From Myxococcaceae bacterium (GTDB lineage Bacteria > Myxococcota > Myxococcia > Myxococcales > Myxococcaceae): DNA of 64,000 bases. Position 1 is the first letter of the stretch, and every line of letters begins with the position of its first letter. The translations under genes and the position numbers were made by a program. Positions 49,019-57,903 of the stretch are shown here, in pieces. Below the pieces are notes generated by a model. The model was not told the DNA's origin, made no database searches, and saw nothing but the letters and a program-made list of their open reading frames with translations. The DNA lies in contig JAEUJQ010000046.1 in assembly GCA_016793095.1 (NCBI GenBank), forward strand, positions 1 through 64,000. Direction: 5' to 3'.

Positions 49019-51625
49019 ATGGACAAGGACCCGGACAGACACCCGTTTCCTGACGGGCAGCGTGTCTACCACCAGCTCCGGTGGGATCCGCGGTTCGACG
49101 CCAGCGCGTGTGAGATCGTGCTGACCGATCGCCCCACTGGCACCAAGGTGATCGCGTTCCGCGACTTCCTGCCGAACGGCCCCATTCCCTGGCACCGCAT
49201 CGTCGGCTTCCGCTACCGCGGCGAGGTGCTGTGGGATCGCGCCGCGCGCGTCGATCGTCGCCACGAGGCGCTCGAGGGCACCCTGGGGAGCGGCGCACCG
49301 GTTGTGTCGGTCGAGCTGCTCGAGCCGCGCGAGGCCGAGGTGCTGCCTGCCTCTGCGCCGACGTCGGACCTCAGCGAGCGGCCCGTGGTGGTGACGTGGA
49401 ACGTGCTGAGCGACACCTGGCACGGCGAGCTGATCGATCACCCCGCGCGCTGGAAGCGGCTGCTCGACGAGACCCTGAGCGCCTCGCCAGAGCTCGTCGT
49501 CTTCACCGAAGCGACGCAGTCCTTCTTCGCGCTGCTGTGCGTGCACCCCGGGATCCGGGAGCGGTACACGATCGTGTCCAGCGAACACTCCGACGTGGTG
49601 TTGCTGTCGCGCGCCACCCCGCTGAAGACGGCTCGCTACGAGCTGGCGCCCGGCCGTGAGGTGCTCACCTGCGCGTTCGACGAGCTCGTGCTCGCCGGGG
49701 TTCACCTGCCCAGCGATCGGGAGGGCAGCCGGCGCGCCGAGCGGGAGCGCGACCTCGAGCGGATCTGCCAGACGCTCCTCGGCTCGGGCTCGCTCGTGAT
49801 CGCCGGCGACCTCAACGCAGCGGACGACGAGCTGCGGCGCCCGGGAGCGCTCGACGCATGGGCCACCGCCACCCCCTCAGCGCCCGGGCTCACCTATGAC
49901 GTCGAGCGCAACCCGCTCGCCGCCGCGCTCACGAAGCGGGGCCGCTCGGGTCGGCTCGATCGCATCCTCGTCTTCGGCGACCGGCTGACGGCGCGCGAGG
50001 CGCGGCTGCTCGGCACGGGGCCTCAGCACCTGTCAGATCACTTCGGGCTCGTCGCGTCGCTCGAACCCACGGCCCGGCGGGTGACGTCGCACCGCACCGC
50101 GGTCGTGCTGCTGCCGCCGGCCGAGGCCTGGGGCCCCCTGCAGAGGCTCCGCGCCCGCTTCGACGAACGCTTCGAGCGCTGGCCGCCGCACGTCACCCTG
50201 CTCTACGGCTTCGTCGAGGGACCGCAGCTCTCCCCCGCCATCACCCGACTGGCCGAGGCGGCGGCCGGCCTCACGCCGCTGGAGCTCTGCTTCGATCGCG
50301 TGATCACCTTCGAGCACGAGACGAGCACCACCGTCGCTCTCGCGCCGTCGAACCCGGCTCCGCTGCGCGCGCTCCAGGCGCGACTCGTCGAAGCGTTCCC
50401 GTTCTGCCTCGAGCAGAACCGCGGCGAAGGCGGCACCTTCACGCCGCACCTCTCGCTGGGGCGGGTGGGCAGCGCAGGTGACCTCCAGACCCTCCGTCGG
50501 GAGGCCGCCACCCTGGGCCTGACGTTCCCGGCCCACGCGCTCACCGTCCTCGAGCGACCGGCGAACACGTTCGAGGTGCGCGCGACCATCGACCTCGGAG
50601 CTCGCGGCGCTGAGCGCCCACCAGCCGTCCTGCGCCCGCCCGACGAGCTGGAGCGGACCGTCCGGGCGGCGGTGGAGGAGACCTTGCGCGAGCTCGACCT
50701 GGAGGCTTCCGTCGAGCCCTTCGGCTCCCGCGCCTGGGCGCCGAGCCTCACCGGCAGCGATCTCGATCTGCTCGTCACCTTGAAGCGAGGCGCGAACACG
50801 ATCCTCGACGTGCTTCAGCAACGGCTCGCGCCCGCGCGGCGCGTCTCGGCTCAGGTGCTGCGCGGCGAGCGCTTCGACGTCGTCGCCATCGACGCTGACG
50901 CCGGGGACGAGGACTCCCGACGCTTCTCGCTCGGGGTCGCCGACGCACGGCGGCTGCGCGACCGGCTCGAGCGGCACGGGCGCGCGCAGCTCTTCGATGC
51001 GGTCATTCCGCGGCTGAGGGCGTGGAGCCGGCGGCGCGCCCTCGAGGGCAACGCGTTCGGCTACTTCGGCGGCATCGGCTGGGGCGTGCTGCTGGCGAGC
51101 CCCCTGCTTCACGATCCAGAGCTCTGCGGCGTCGGGCCCGGTGACGCGTTTCAGGCCTGGGCGCGCTGGGCCGCGCGGCTCGACCGACGAGCCCTGGTGT
51201 GCCTGGACCCGTCGCCCCGCTTCGAGGCCGATGGCTTCACCGTGCTCAGCCCTGCCCAGCCCTGGCGACCGATCACCAGGGCCCTGATCGCCTCCACGTC
51301 CGCGACGCTGCTGGACGAGCTCGCCCATGTTGGGGAATGGGAGACAAGCGAGGCGATCGACGTGAACGCCTGGCTGACCTTCCGCGGCCCGGCGACCGAG
51401 GTGGGCGCCTGGCTGCAGCGGTGTCTGTCGATCGTCTCCGCCCTCGACCGCGAGCTGGGGCCGGTGCTCCGCGTGCGCGGGGAAGCGCCCCTCGTCCGCG
51501 AAGGCGAGTTCACCAGCCGCGTGGGGCTGCGCACGAACGACACTGCCAGGGCGCAGGCGCTCGCCTCGCGGCACTTGAAGCGGCTCGAGCTGTCGCAGGT
51601 CCGGGTGTTCGTCGACAGGCCCTGA
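49019..51625 (+). CDS. Multidomain RNA end-processing protein (DUF504-EEP-2H-PAP)
   Basis: This 868-aa protein has four domains. Residues ~10-78 match DUF504/MJ1316 (LRWDPRFDAS, IPWHRI, GEVLWDR). Residues ~122-348 are an endonuclease/exonuclease/phosphatase fold (TWNVLSD, Glu164, His229, GDLNA, LSDHFG). Residues ~357-525 are a 2H phosphoesterase (H391-V-T, H477-L-S). Residues ~540-868 resemble eukaryotic poly(A) polymerase: PFGSRAW...GSDLDLLV (D581, D583), GYFGGIGWGVLLA and SPAQPWRPITR. It can plausibly open cyclic phosphates, remove phosphates and add nucleotides at RNA 3' ends. It is divergent from a ligase-kinase pair. Confidence 0.85.
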   Translation: MDKDPDRHPFPDGQRVYHQLRWDPRFDASACEIVLTDRPTGTKVIAFRDFLPNGPIPWHRIVGFRYRGEVLWDRAARVDRRHEALEGTLGSGAPVVSVELLEPREAEVLPASAPTSDLSERPVVVTWNVLSDTWHGELIDHPARWKRLLDETLSASPELVVFTEATQSFFALLCVHPGIRERYTIVSSEHSDVVLLSRATPLKTARYELAPGREVLTCAFDELVLAGVHLPSDREGSRRAERERDLERICQTLLGSGSLVIAGDLNAADDELRRPGALDAWATATPSAPGLTYDVERNPLAAALTKRGRSGRLDRILVFGDRLTAREARLLGTGPQHLSDHFGLVASLEPTARRVTSHRTAVVLLPPAEAWGPLQRLRARFDERFERWPPHVTLLYGFVEGPQLSPAITRLAEAAAGLTPLELCFDRVITFEHETSTTVALAPSNPAPLRALQARLVEAFPFCLEQNRGEGGTFTPHLSLGRVGSAGDLQTLRREAATLGLTFPAHALTVLERPANTFEVRATIDLGARGAERPPAVLRPPDELERTVRAAVEETLRELDLEASVEPFGSRAWAPSLTGSDLDLLVTLKRGANTILDVLQQRLAPARRVSAQVLRGERFDVVAIDADAGDEDSRRFSLGVADARRLRDRLERHGRAQLFDAVIPRLRAWSRRRALEGNAFGYFGGIGWGVLLASPLLHDPELCGVGPGDAFQAWARWAARLDRRALVCLDPSPRFEADGFTVLSPAQPWRPITRALIASTSATLLDELAHVGEWETSEAIDVNAWLTFRGPATEVGAWLQRCLSIVSALDRELGPVLRVRGEAPLVREGEFTSRVGLRTNDTARAQALASRHLKRLELSQVRVFVDRP

Positions 51626-51629
51626 CCCG

Positions 51630-52451
51630 TCAGCCCTTCAGCTTGAGATCGATCTGCCGCGCCGCGGAGATGGAGTGCCCAAGGAAGCGGGCGCCCACCT
51701 CGAGGAAGCGGTTGGGCGTGTCGGTGACGAGGTAGTGCCGCTCGGTCGCCAACCGCTCGCGCTTGAGCAGGTCGCGCTCTTCGAGGATCTCGGCCACCCG
51801 ATCGGCGGTCGCGTGCGCCGAGTCCACCAGGGTCACCTTCGGCCCCGCGACCTGCTGGATCACCTGCGCCAGCAGCGGGTAGTGGGTGCAGCCCAGCACC
51901 AGCGTGTCCACCCCGCGGGTGAGCAGGTCACCGCCGAGGTACTTCTCGGCGACCAGGCGCGGCACCTCACCCTCCGTCCAGCCCTCCTCGGCCAGCGGAA
52001 CGAAGAGGGGGCAGGCCTGCGTGTGCACCTCGAGGTCGGTCCGGGTCGAGGCCAACGCGTCCTGGTAGGCGCCGGAGGCGATGGTGCCGGGTGTGCCGAT
52101 GACCGCGATCTTCCCCGTCTTCGTGGTGTGCGCGGCCACGGTGGCGCCTGGCGTGATGACGCCCACGACCGGAATGGGGAGCCGCTCCCGGAGCGCCGGC
52201 AGGGCCATCGCCGAGGCCGTGTTGCACGCCACCACCAGCATCTTCACGCCGTACTCGAGCAGCACCTCGGCGTTGGCCAGGCTGTACTTCGTCACCACCT
52301 CGGGCGACTTGGTGCCGTAGGGCACCCGCGCGGTGTCTCCCAGGTACACGGTGGACTCGATGGGGAGCCGCTCGATGAGGGCCTTCAGCACGGTGAGGCC
52401 GCCGACGCCCGAGTCGAAGACGCCGATGGGGCTGTGTTTGTCGAACCGCAT
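51630..52451 (-). CDS. murI: Glutamate racemase
   Basis: MurI (273 aa) makes D-glutamate for peptidoglycan. It begins IGVFDSGVGGLTVLKAL and has the two catalytic cysteines in VVACNTASA and LGCTHYPLL, plus YLGDTARVPYG. ATG 52451 starts the family sequence; the longer frame is rejected. Its stop is only 4 bp from the convergent RNA-repair gene. Confidence 0.96.
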   Translation of the reverse strand: MRFDKHSPIGVFDSGVGGLTVLKALIERLPIESTVYLGDTARVPYGTKSPEVVTKYSLANAEVLLEYGVKMLVVACNTASAMALPALRERLPIPVVGVITPGATVAAHTTKTGKIAVIGTPGTIASGAYQDALASTRTDLEVHTQACPLFVPLAEEGWTEGEVPRLVAEKYLGGDLLTRGVDTLVLGCTHYPLLAQVIQQVAGPKVTLVDSAHATADRVAEILEERDLLKRERLATERHYLVTDTPNRFLEVGARFLGHSISAARQIDLKLKG

Positions 52452-52556
52452 GGAGTCACGCCGTAGCACACCGCGGGCCGGGGGAGCGCCGAGGGCAGAA
52501 ACGGCGACGGGCGCAGGCTCCGAAGAGCCCACGCCCGCGTGACGACGACGCCAGGG

Positions 52557-53636
52557 CTACTGGAGGACGACCTGTTGGCCCATCGCCTCGGACTGGGCGA
52601 ACACGCCGGCCTGCACCTGGAGCACCGGAACGCCGCCCGTGCGCCCCGACTGGTACGTGTACGAGTTCCCCATGATGGGCGCCTGCAGGTACACCTCGTA
52701 GTTGCCCGCCTCGAAGTAGGGGAAGAACGTGCCCTGGAGGTTGTTGGGGCTCGTGCACGGGACCTGCTGGCCCGCGGTCGGGTTGCCCTGAGCGTCAGCG
52801 AACACGTAGCGCTGGGTCTGCTGGTTGCGGAAGTTCACGAAGACGCTCGGGACGTTCGCCTGCGTGCAGGTGAGCGTCACGCCCTGGTTCAGGAACGTCC
52901 AACGAATGGGCAGGCTGCCGACGATCCACTGCATCTGGAAGGTGTGAGCAACCGAGCCGCCGGGAGTCACCGTCACCGAGTGCGTCGCGCGCAGGTACGA
53001 GAAGCCGGTGCTGTCCTGCGCGATCAGATCGATGGTGTGCGCTGCACCACCGGTGAGGTTGTCGATGGTGATGGCCGCCTGGGGACTGGCCGCGGTCTGG
53101 TTGCCACGCACGCAGTCGATGGGCTGTGCGGTCGCGCTGTCGATGCTGACCAGCACGCGCGACACGGTGCGGCCTCCAGCCACGTCGCCGACCTGGTTGC
53201 ACGCGAGGTTGTTGGGGAACACCCACGAGATGAGCGCCGAGCCGGTGGCGTTCGCGGTCGGCTGCAGGGTCACCGACACCGAGACATCGCCGTTGACGAC
53301 GAGGCTCGAGGAGCCCGCGTAGATGACCCGTCCCGTCGCGTCGAGGCCCTCGACGGTCACGTCGTACCGGCCACCACGGAAGTTGTAGAGCGTGATGCCC
53401 GCGACGTTGTTCTGAATGCACGGATAGAGGCCGTTGTTCTCGAGCCGCGCGCCGGGGATCGACACCCGCACGGTCTGCACCTGGGGAACGAACATGCAGG
53501 GCTGCCCGTTGAACGACCACAGCACCGTGATGTCGCCGGCGCGGTTCGACCCTCCACCGCCTCCGACGATGATGCAGCCCGATGAGAGAACGGAGACCAG
53601 AACGACGGCCGCGAGCGAGTGGAGTGAGCGTGTCAT
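52557..53636 (-). CDS. Hypothetical lipoprotein with Ig-like beta domains
   Basis: This 359-aa protein has a type II signal (LSSGC, Cys21), a Gly-rich linker and about three repeating beta-sandwich-like segments (YDVTVEGLDATGRVIYAGSS, HTIDLIAQDSTGFSYLRA, YEVYLQAPIMGNSYTYQSG) that suggest carboxypeptidase-regulatory/Ig-like folds. Paired cysteines are spread through it. GGAGAGG precedes the ATG at 53636. No named family is recognised. It is divergent from tolQ. Confidence 0.75.
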   Translation of the reverse strand: MTRSLHSLAAVVLVSVLSSGCIIVGGGGGSNRAGDITVLWSFNGQPCMFVPQVQTVRVSIPGARLENNGLYPCIQNNVAGITLYNFRGGRYDVTVEGLDATGRVIYAGSSSLVVNGDVSVSVTLQPTANATGSALISWVFPNNLACNQVGDVAGGRTVSRVLVSIDSATAQPIDCVRGNQTAASPQAAITIDNLTGGAAHTIDLIAQDSTGFSYLRATHSVTVTPGGSVAHTFQMQWIVGSLPIRWTFLNQGVTLTCTQANVPSVFVNFRNQQTQRYVFADAQGNPTAGQQVPCTSPNNLQGTFFPYFEAGNYEVYLQAPIMGNSYTYQSGRTGGVPVLQVQAGVFAQSEAMGQQVVLQ

Positions 53637-53748
53637 GACCTCTCCTGACGAGGGTTCGTCGACGGTATTCAGATTCAACATGGCAAATGCCTGATTCTCC
53701 AGAGGTTTGTTGTAACCCCCGATCGCCTCTGGTAGCCCGGCGCCCCTG
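53637..53748. promoter_or_regulatory. Divergent promoter region of the tol operon and a lipoprotein
   Basis: This 112-bp gap is noticeably AT-richer than its surroundings. On the plus strand TTGTTG then 17 bp and TGGTAG (about 53708-53736) is a weak promoter candidate for tolQ. The minus-strand side carries AT-rich sequence suited to a promoter but no clear boxes. Confidence 0.35.
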
Positions 53749-54435
53749 ATGCTGGCCGCGATCAACTACCTGGATGTCCTGAAGAGTGCGTCGGCGATCG
53801 AGCTGGCGGTGCTGCTCCTGCTCGGGGGCGCGTCAGCCTGGTCGTGGGCGCTCATCGCCATGAAGTGGCTGCAGCTGCGCAAGGCGCGCACCGAGTCGGT
53901 CACCTTCCTCGACACGTTCTGGAAGTCGAATCGGCTCGACGCCATCTACACCTCGGCCCAGAAGCTCGAGGCCAGCCCCCTCTCCCGCGTCTTCCGCGCC
54001 GGCTACGAGGAGCTTTCGAAGCTCGCCCAGCAGAAGCAGAACGCCGAGGGCGCGATGAGCGAGCGGCTCGGCGGCATCGAGAACATCGAGCGGGCGCTCC
54101 AGCGCGCGTCGCTCCAGGAGATCACCACGCTCGAGGCGCACGTCTCGTTCCTCGGCACCGTCGGCAGCACCGCACCCTTCGTGGGCCTGTTCGGCACGGT
54201 GATGGGCATCCTCGGCGCCTTCAACGAGATCGCCGAGAAGGGCAACGCCACCATCGCGACGGTCGCCGCGCCCATCGGCAACGCCCTGCTCGCCACGGCC
54301 GCCGGCCTCTTCGCCGCCATTCCCGCGGTCGTTGCCTTCAACTCGTTCCTCTCGAAGATCAAGATCTTCGACACCGAGATGTCGAACTTCTCGAACGACT
54401 TCCTCAACATCGTGAAGCGCCACTTCTTCAAGTGA
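53749..54435 (+). CDS. tolQ: TolQ/ExbB proton channel protein
   Basis: This 228-aa inner-membrane protein has three helices: N-terminal (~18-40), FLGTVGSTAPFVGLFGTVMGILGAF (~140-165) and LLATAAGLFAAIPAVVAFN (~182-200). These match TolQ/ExbB with the conserved Thr and Pro positions of the proton path. With TolR it energises TolA. The assignment to Tol rather than Exb rests on the adjacent tolB. Confidence 0.92.
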   Translation: MLAAINYLDVLKSASAIELAVLLLLGGASAWSWALIAMKWLQLRKARTESVTFLDTFWKSNRLDAIYTSAQKLEASPLSRVFRAGYEELSKLAQQKQNAEGAMSERLGGIENIERALQRASLQEITTLEAHVSFLGTVGSTAPFVGLFGTVMGILGAFNEIAEKGNATIATVAAPIGNALLATAAGLFAAIPAVVAFNSFLSKIKIFDTEMSNFSNDFLNIVKRHFFK

Positions 54436-54445
54436 GGCCAACGCC

Positions 54446-54895
54446 ATGGGCATGAGCACCGGCAAGGGCGGCGGCCGCACCACGATGGCCGAGATCAACG
54501 TCACCCCGATGGTGGACGTGATGCTCGTGCTGCTGATCATCTTCATGGTGACCGCGCCCCTCATCCAGCAGGGCGTGAAGGTGAACCTGCCGGCGACGAA
54601 GGCGCAGCCGGTGGAGGCGTCGGACAAGAAGATCGTGCTGTCCATCGACGCCAACAAGAAGGTCTTCATCGGCGAGGTCGAGATCGAGCTGGCCGAGCTC
54701 GAAGAGAAGCTGAAGGCGAACGCGAAGCTGCAGGCCGAGAAGGAGCTGTACCTGCACGCTGACCGCGACCTGCCCTACGGCATCGTGGTGGACGTGATGG
54801 CGTCGGCCCAGCGCGCGGGCGTCACCAACGTGGGGATGATCACGGACCCGATGGGCACCCCGAAGGTGTCCAACGACAAGCCGAAGAAGCCGTGA
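54446..54895 (+). CDS. tolR: TolR/ExbD proton channel protein
   Basis: This 149-aa protein has one N-terminal membrane helix with the key Asp in MVDVMLVLLIIFMVTAPL and the family start MAEINVTPMVDV. The periplasmic domain carries LYLHADRDLPYGIVVDVM, typical for TolR/ExbD. It overlaps the next gene by 4 bp (GTGA). Confidence 0.93.
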   Translation: MGMSTGKGGGRTTMAEINVTPMVDVMLVLLIIFMVTAPLIQQGVKVNLPATKAQPVEASDKKIVLSIDANKKVFIGEVEIELAELEEKLKANAKLQAEKELYLHADRDLPYGIVVDVMASAQRAGVTNVGMITDPMGTPKVSNDKPKKP

Positions 54896-55644
54896 GCGCC
54901 CGAACCGAGAGCCTGCTGCAGCCACGCCCGACGCCCCTGAAGGGCTTCGTCGCGTTGTCCGTGGCGGCGCACATCGTCTTTCCGGTGCTCCTCACGATCA
55001 TCGGGTGGCTGATCGCGCCGCCGAAGGTGGCCCTCGACCCGCAGCCCATCAAGGCGTCGCTCGTCCGGCTCGGGAAGAAGCGTGACGAGAAGCTGCTCCC
55101 TCGGAAGGAGGAGCCGCCTCCCCCCCCTCCAGCCGCCGAGAAGACCGCGCCCGCCGTCACCCCCGCGCCGCCCGACAAGGCCGTCGCCATTCCCTCGAAG
55201 GACGCGAAGGCCGACCCGAAGAAGGACGCCGCGAAGGAACCGGCGAAGGACGCGAAGAAGAGCCTGTTCGACGCCTTCAACAAGACCGGTCGCCCCACGC
55301 CTGACGAGCCCGAGGGCGACCCCGATGGCGACAAGGACGGCGACTCGTCGAAGCAGGAAGGCGAGCGCTACTTCGGCCTGCTGAGCGCGGTCGTGAAGCG
55401 GAACTATGACGTGTCCGACACGATTCCCGAGGGCGAACGCCGCACCCTTCGGGCCACCGTCGTCATCAAGCTGGGCGTCACCGGCGAGCTGGTGGACGTC
55501 GAGCTGAGCAAGGGCTCGGGGAACGAGCTCTTCGACGCCGCCGTCGTCGGCGCAGTCAAGAAAGCAGCGCCGTTCGGCCCTCCCCCCGCGCACCTGCGTG
55601 ACTCCCTGAAGAAGAACGGTGTGGCGCTCGTCTTCTCGCCGTAA
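54892..55644 (+). CDS. TolA/TonB-like energy transducer
   Basis: This 250-aa protein has one membrane helix (~22-40), a long Pro-, Lys- and Asp-rich spacer (residues ~60-165) and a C-terminal TonB-like domain (YFGLLSAVVKRNYDVSD...LRATVVIKLGVTGELVDVELSKGSG). Position between tolR and tolB argues for the TolA role of linking the inner membrane to TolB/Pal. GTG start, coupled to tolR. Confidence 0.88.
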   Translation: MSARTESLLQPRPTPLKGFVALSVAAHIVFPVLLTIIGWLIAPPKVALDPQPIKASLVRLGKKRDEKLLPRKEEPPPPPPAAEKTAPAVTPAPPDKAVAIPSKDAKADPKKDAAKEPAKDAKKSLFDAFNKTGRPTPDEPEGDPDGDKDGDSSKQEGERYFGLLSAVVKRNYDVSDTIPEGERRTLRATVVIKLGVTGELVDVELSKGSGNELFDAAVVGAVKKAAPFGPPPAHLRDSLKKNGVALVFSP

Positions 55645-55686
55645 CCTCGCTCACCGACGTCGAATCTCCCTCTGGAGCCCCTGCCC

Positions 55687-56970
55687 ATGAAGACGCCGCT
55701 GCGCCTCGCCGCCCTTCTCGTCGTCACCGCTGTGCCCGCGCTCGCGCAACAACCCGTCATCGAGATCTCGGGCGCGAACTTCAGGCCGATGCCGCTGGCC
55801 CTGCCGGTGCCTCTCGCGCAGGACGACGGGGCGAAGGGGGCCACCGCCGAGTTCGACGCCGCGCTCCAGTTCGACCTGCAGGCGTGTGGCCTCTTCCAGG
55901 TCCTCGATCGCAAGTCGTACCTGTCGGACTCGAAGGAAGGCGTGACCGCGAGCACCATCACCTTCCAGAACTGGCTCAACGTCGGCGCCGAGTCCCTGGT
56001 GAAGACGCAGCTCTCGAAGGACGGTGAGAACCTGCGCGGCGATCTGCGCCTCTTCAACGTCAACGCGGGGCGCGAGGAGCTCAAGGTGAGCGAGGCCGTG
56101 CCACTCAAGGACGCGCGCCGCCTGGCCCACAAGCTGGCGAACGCCGTCTACAAGCACTTCACGAAAGAGACCGGCCCCTTCGAGTCCCGCATCGCCTTCG
56201 TGCGCAAGAGCGCCTCGGGGAAGGACGTGTACGTGGCCGACTGGGACGGGAAGAACGCCTCCGCGGTCTCGAACGGCAACATCAATGTGCTGCCCGCGGT
56301 CGCGCCCGATCGATCGGTGGCCTTCACCTCGTACAAGCGCGGCAAGCCCGAGCTCTTCATCGGGCGTGGCGGTGCAGAGGCCACCCTGCTCGTGTCGAAC
56401 GGGCGCATGGTGTCGGGGGTGGACTTCTCGCCCGACGGCAAGCGCATCGCGTACTCGGTCGCCGATGGAGAGAACGCCGAGATCTGGGTCGCGAACGCCG
56501 ACGGCAGCGGCGGCACGAAGGTGACCGACACGAAGTACTTCCTCAACTCGTCGCCGAGCTGGTCGCCGGACGGGAAGAAGCTCGCCTTCGTGTCGAACCG
56601 CGCCGGCTCGCCGCAGGTGTACGTCATGAACGCCGACGGGAGCGACGTGAAGCGCCTCACCTTCCAGGGCAACTACAACCAGACTCCCGCGTGGAGCCCG
56701 CGCGGCGACCTCATCGCCTTCACGGCGCGCGACGAGCGCAACGCGTTCGATCTCTTCACGGTCGAGGTCGCGACGGGGAAGATCAAGCGGCTCACCCAGG
56801 ACGCGAAGAACAACGAAGAGCCCTCGTTCTCGCCGAACGGCCGCCTCATCCTCTTCACCTCGACGCGGGGCGGCTCGAAGTCGCTCTACGTGATGACGTT
56901 CGAGGGGAACAACCAGGTCGCGCTGCCGCTCGACAAGGGCGACTTCACGACGCCCGACTGGGGCAGCTGA
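55687..56970 (+). CDS. tolB: Tol-Pal system protein TolB
   Basis: TolB (427 aa) has a signal peptide (LRLAALLVVTAVPALAQ), an N-terminal alpha/beta domain (~25-165) and a beta-propeller of WD40-like repeats, each with SPDGKRIAYS or SPSWSPDGKKLAFVSNRAG. It binds Pal in the periplasm. The start is ATG 55687. pal usually follows but here the next gene is on the other strand. Confidence 0.95.
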   Translation: MKTPLRLAALLVVTAVPALAQQPVIEISGANFRPMPLALPVPLAQDDGAKGATAEFDAALQFDLQACGLFQVLDRKSYLSDSKEGVTASTITFQNWLNVGAESLVKTQLSKDGENLRGDLRLFNVNAGREELKVSEAVPLKDARRLAHKLANAVYKHFTKETGPFESRIAFVRKSASGKDVYVADWDGKNASAVSNGNINVLPAVAPDRSVAFTSYKRGKPELFIGRGGAEATLLVSNGRMVSGVDFSPDGKRIAYSVADGENAEIWVANADGSGGTKVTDTKYFLNSSPSWSPDGKKLAFVSNRAGSPQVYVMNADGSDVKRLTFQGNYNQTPAWSPRGDLIAFTARDERNAFDLFTVEVATGKIKRLTQDAKNNEEPSFSPNGRLILFTSTRGGSKSLYVMTFEGNNQVALPLDKGDFTTPDWGS

Positions 56971-56973
56971 GGC

Positions 56974-57903
56974 TCAGCGCGAGAACGGCTTGAAGAAGCG
57001 CCAGAGCTCGGCCGAGGCGTCCATGTCCTGCGAGACGCGGCCCACGAGCCTCGCCGGCAGGTAGCGATCACCGCGCGGCCACGTGTGACCGCCGCCCTTC
57101 ACCACGTCGAGCCGCACCGCCGACCCGCCGCTGCAGCCGCTCACCTCGCGACGCTCGATCGTCGTCCCGTCGTCGGGCGCGGCGTCGGGCAGCGCGGTGA
57201 CCACGGGAGTCCCAGGACAACCGTCGAGCTGCAGCCACCGCGCGAAGGTCGCCTCGGCGCCGATGGCCCTGCCCCGCCCGCCCTGCAGCTCACCGCCGAC
57301 GAACGGGACGATGGGGTCGGTGTCTCCCGCGACGATCGCGACGGGCGTCGGCCTGGCTGGCACGCACCGGGTCGCGAAGTCTTCGCCCATGAAGCCGGTC
57401 ACGGTGCCCACGGCGGCGAGCTTCTCGGGGACGAGGCAGGCCAGCGTGAGGGCCATGAAGCCGCCATTCGACATGCCGGTGACGTAGACGCGCCGCGCGT
57501 CGGCCCGCCCGTTCTTCACGAGCTCGTCGATGAGGGCCGAGAGGAAGGCCACGTCGTCGACGCCCTCCTTCGAGGCCGGCGAGGTGCCGCGGCCGTCGGC
57601 CCACGAGCGCCCGATGCCGTCGGGGTACACGACGATGAAGCGCTCCTGCTCGGCCAGCGCGGTGAGCGACGTCAGCGTGAGCATCTGCGCGCCCGTGCCC
57701 AGCCGCCCGTGCAGCGCGAGCACGAGCGGGAACGGGCCCGGCCCATCGGGGCTCCACGAGATGTACGTGCGAACACGGCCACCGGACTCGAGCCGTCCCT
57801 GAGCGTGACCCGGGGCGGACGAGGGCCGGTGTGCGCACGTCCAGCAGAAGGCGCCGCTGAGCGCGACGACGGTGAGGGCGATGGGCAGCCGGAAGCGCTT
57901 CAC
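56974..57903 (-). CDS. PHB-depolymerase/LpqC-like exported esterase
   Basis: This 309-aa alpha/beta-hydrolase has a signal peptide (LPIALTVVALSGAFCWTC), LVLALHGRLGTG (oxyanion), FIVVYPDGIGRSWADGRG, the nucleophile elbow VTGMSNGGFMAL and a late Asp (AGDTDPIVPF) and His (GGGHTWP). The pattern is that of poly(3-hydroxybutyrate) depolymerase-like and LpqC-type esterases. GTG 57903 overlaps the fabH stop (GTGA). Confidence 0.85.
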   Translation of the reverse strand: MKRFRLPIALTVVALSGAFCWTCAHRPSSAPGHAQGRLESGGRVRTYISWSPDGPGPFPLVLALHGRLGTGAQMLTLTSLTALAEQERFIVVYPDGIGRSWADGRGTSPASKEGVDDVAFLSALIDELVKNGRADARRVYVTGMSNGGFMALTLACLVPEKLAAVGTVTGFMGEDFATRCVPARPTPVAIVAGDTDPIVPFVGGELQGGRGRAIGAEATFARWLQLDGCPGTPVVTALPDAAPDDGTTIERREVSGCSGGSAVRLDVVKGGGHTWPRGDRYLPARLVGRVSQDMDASAELWRFFKPFSR

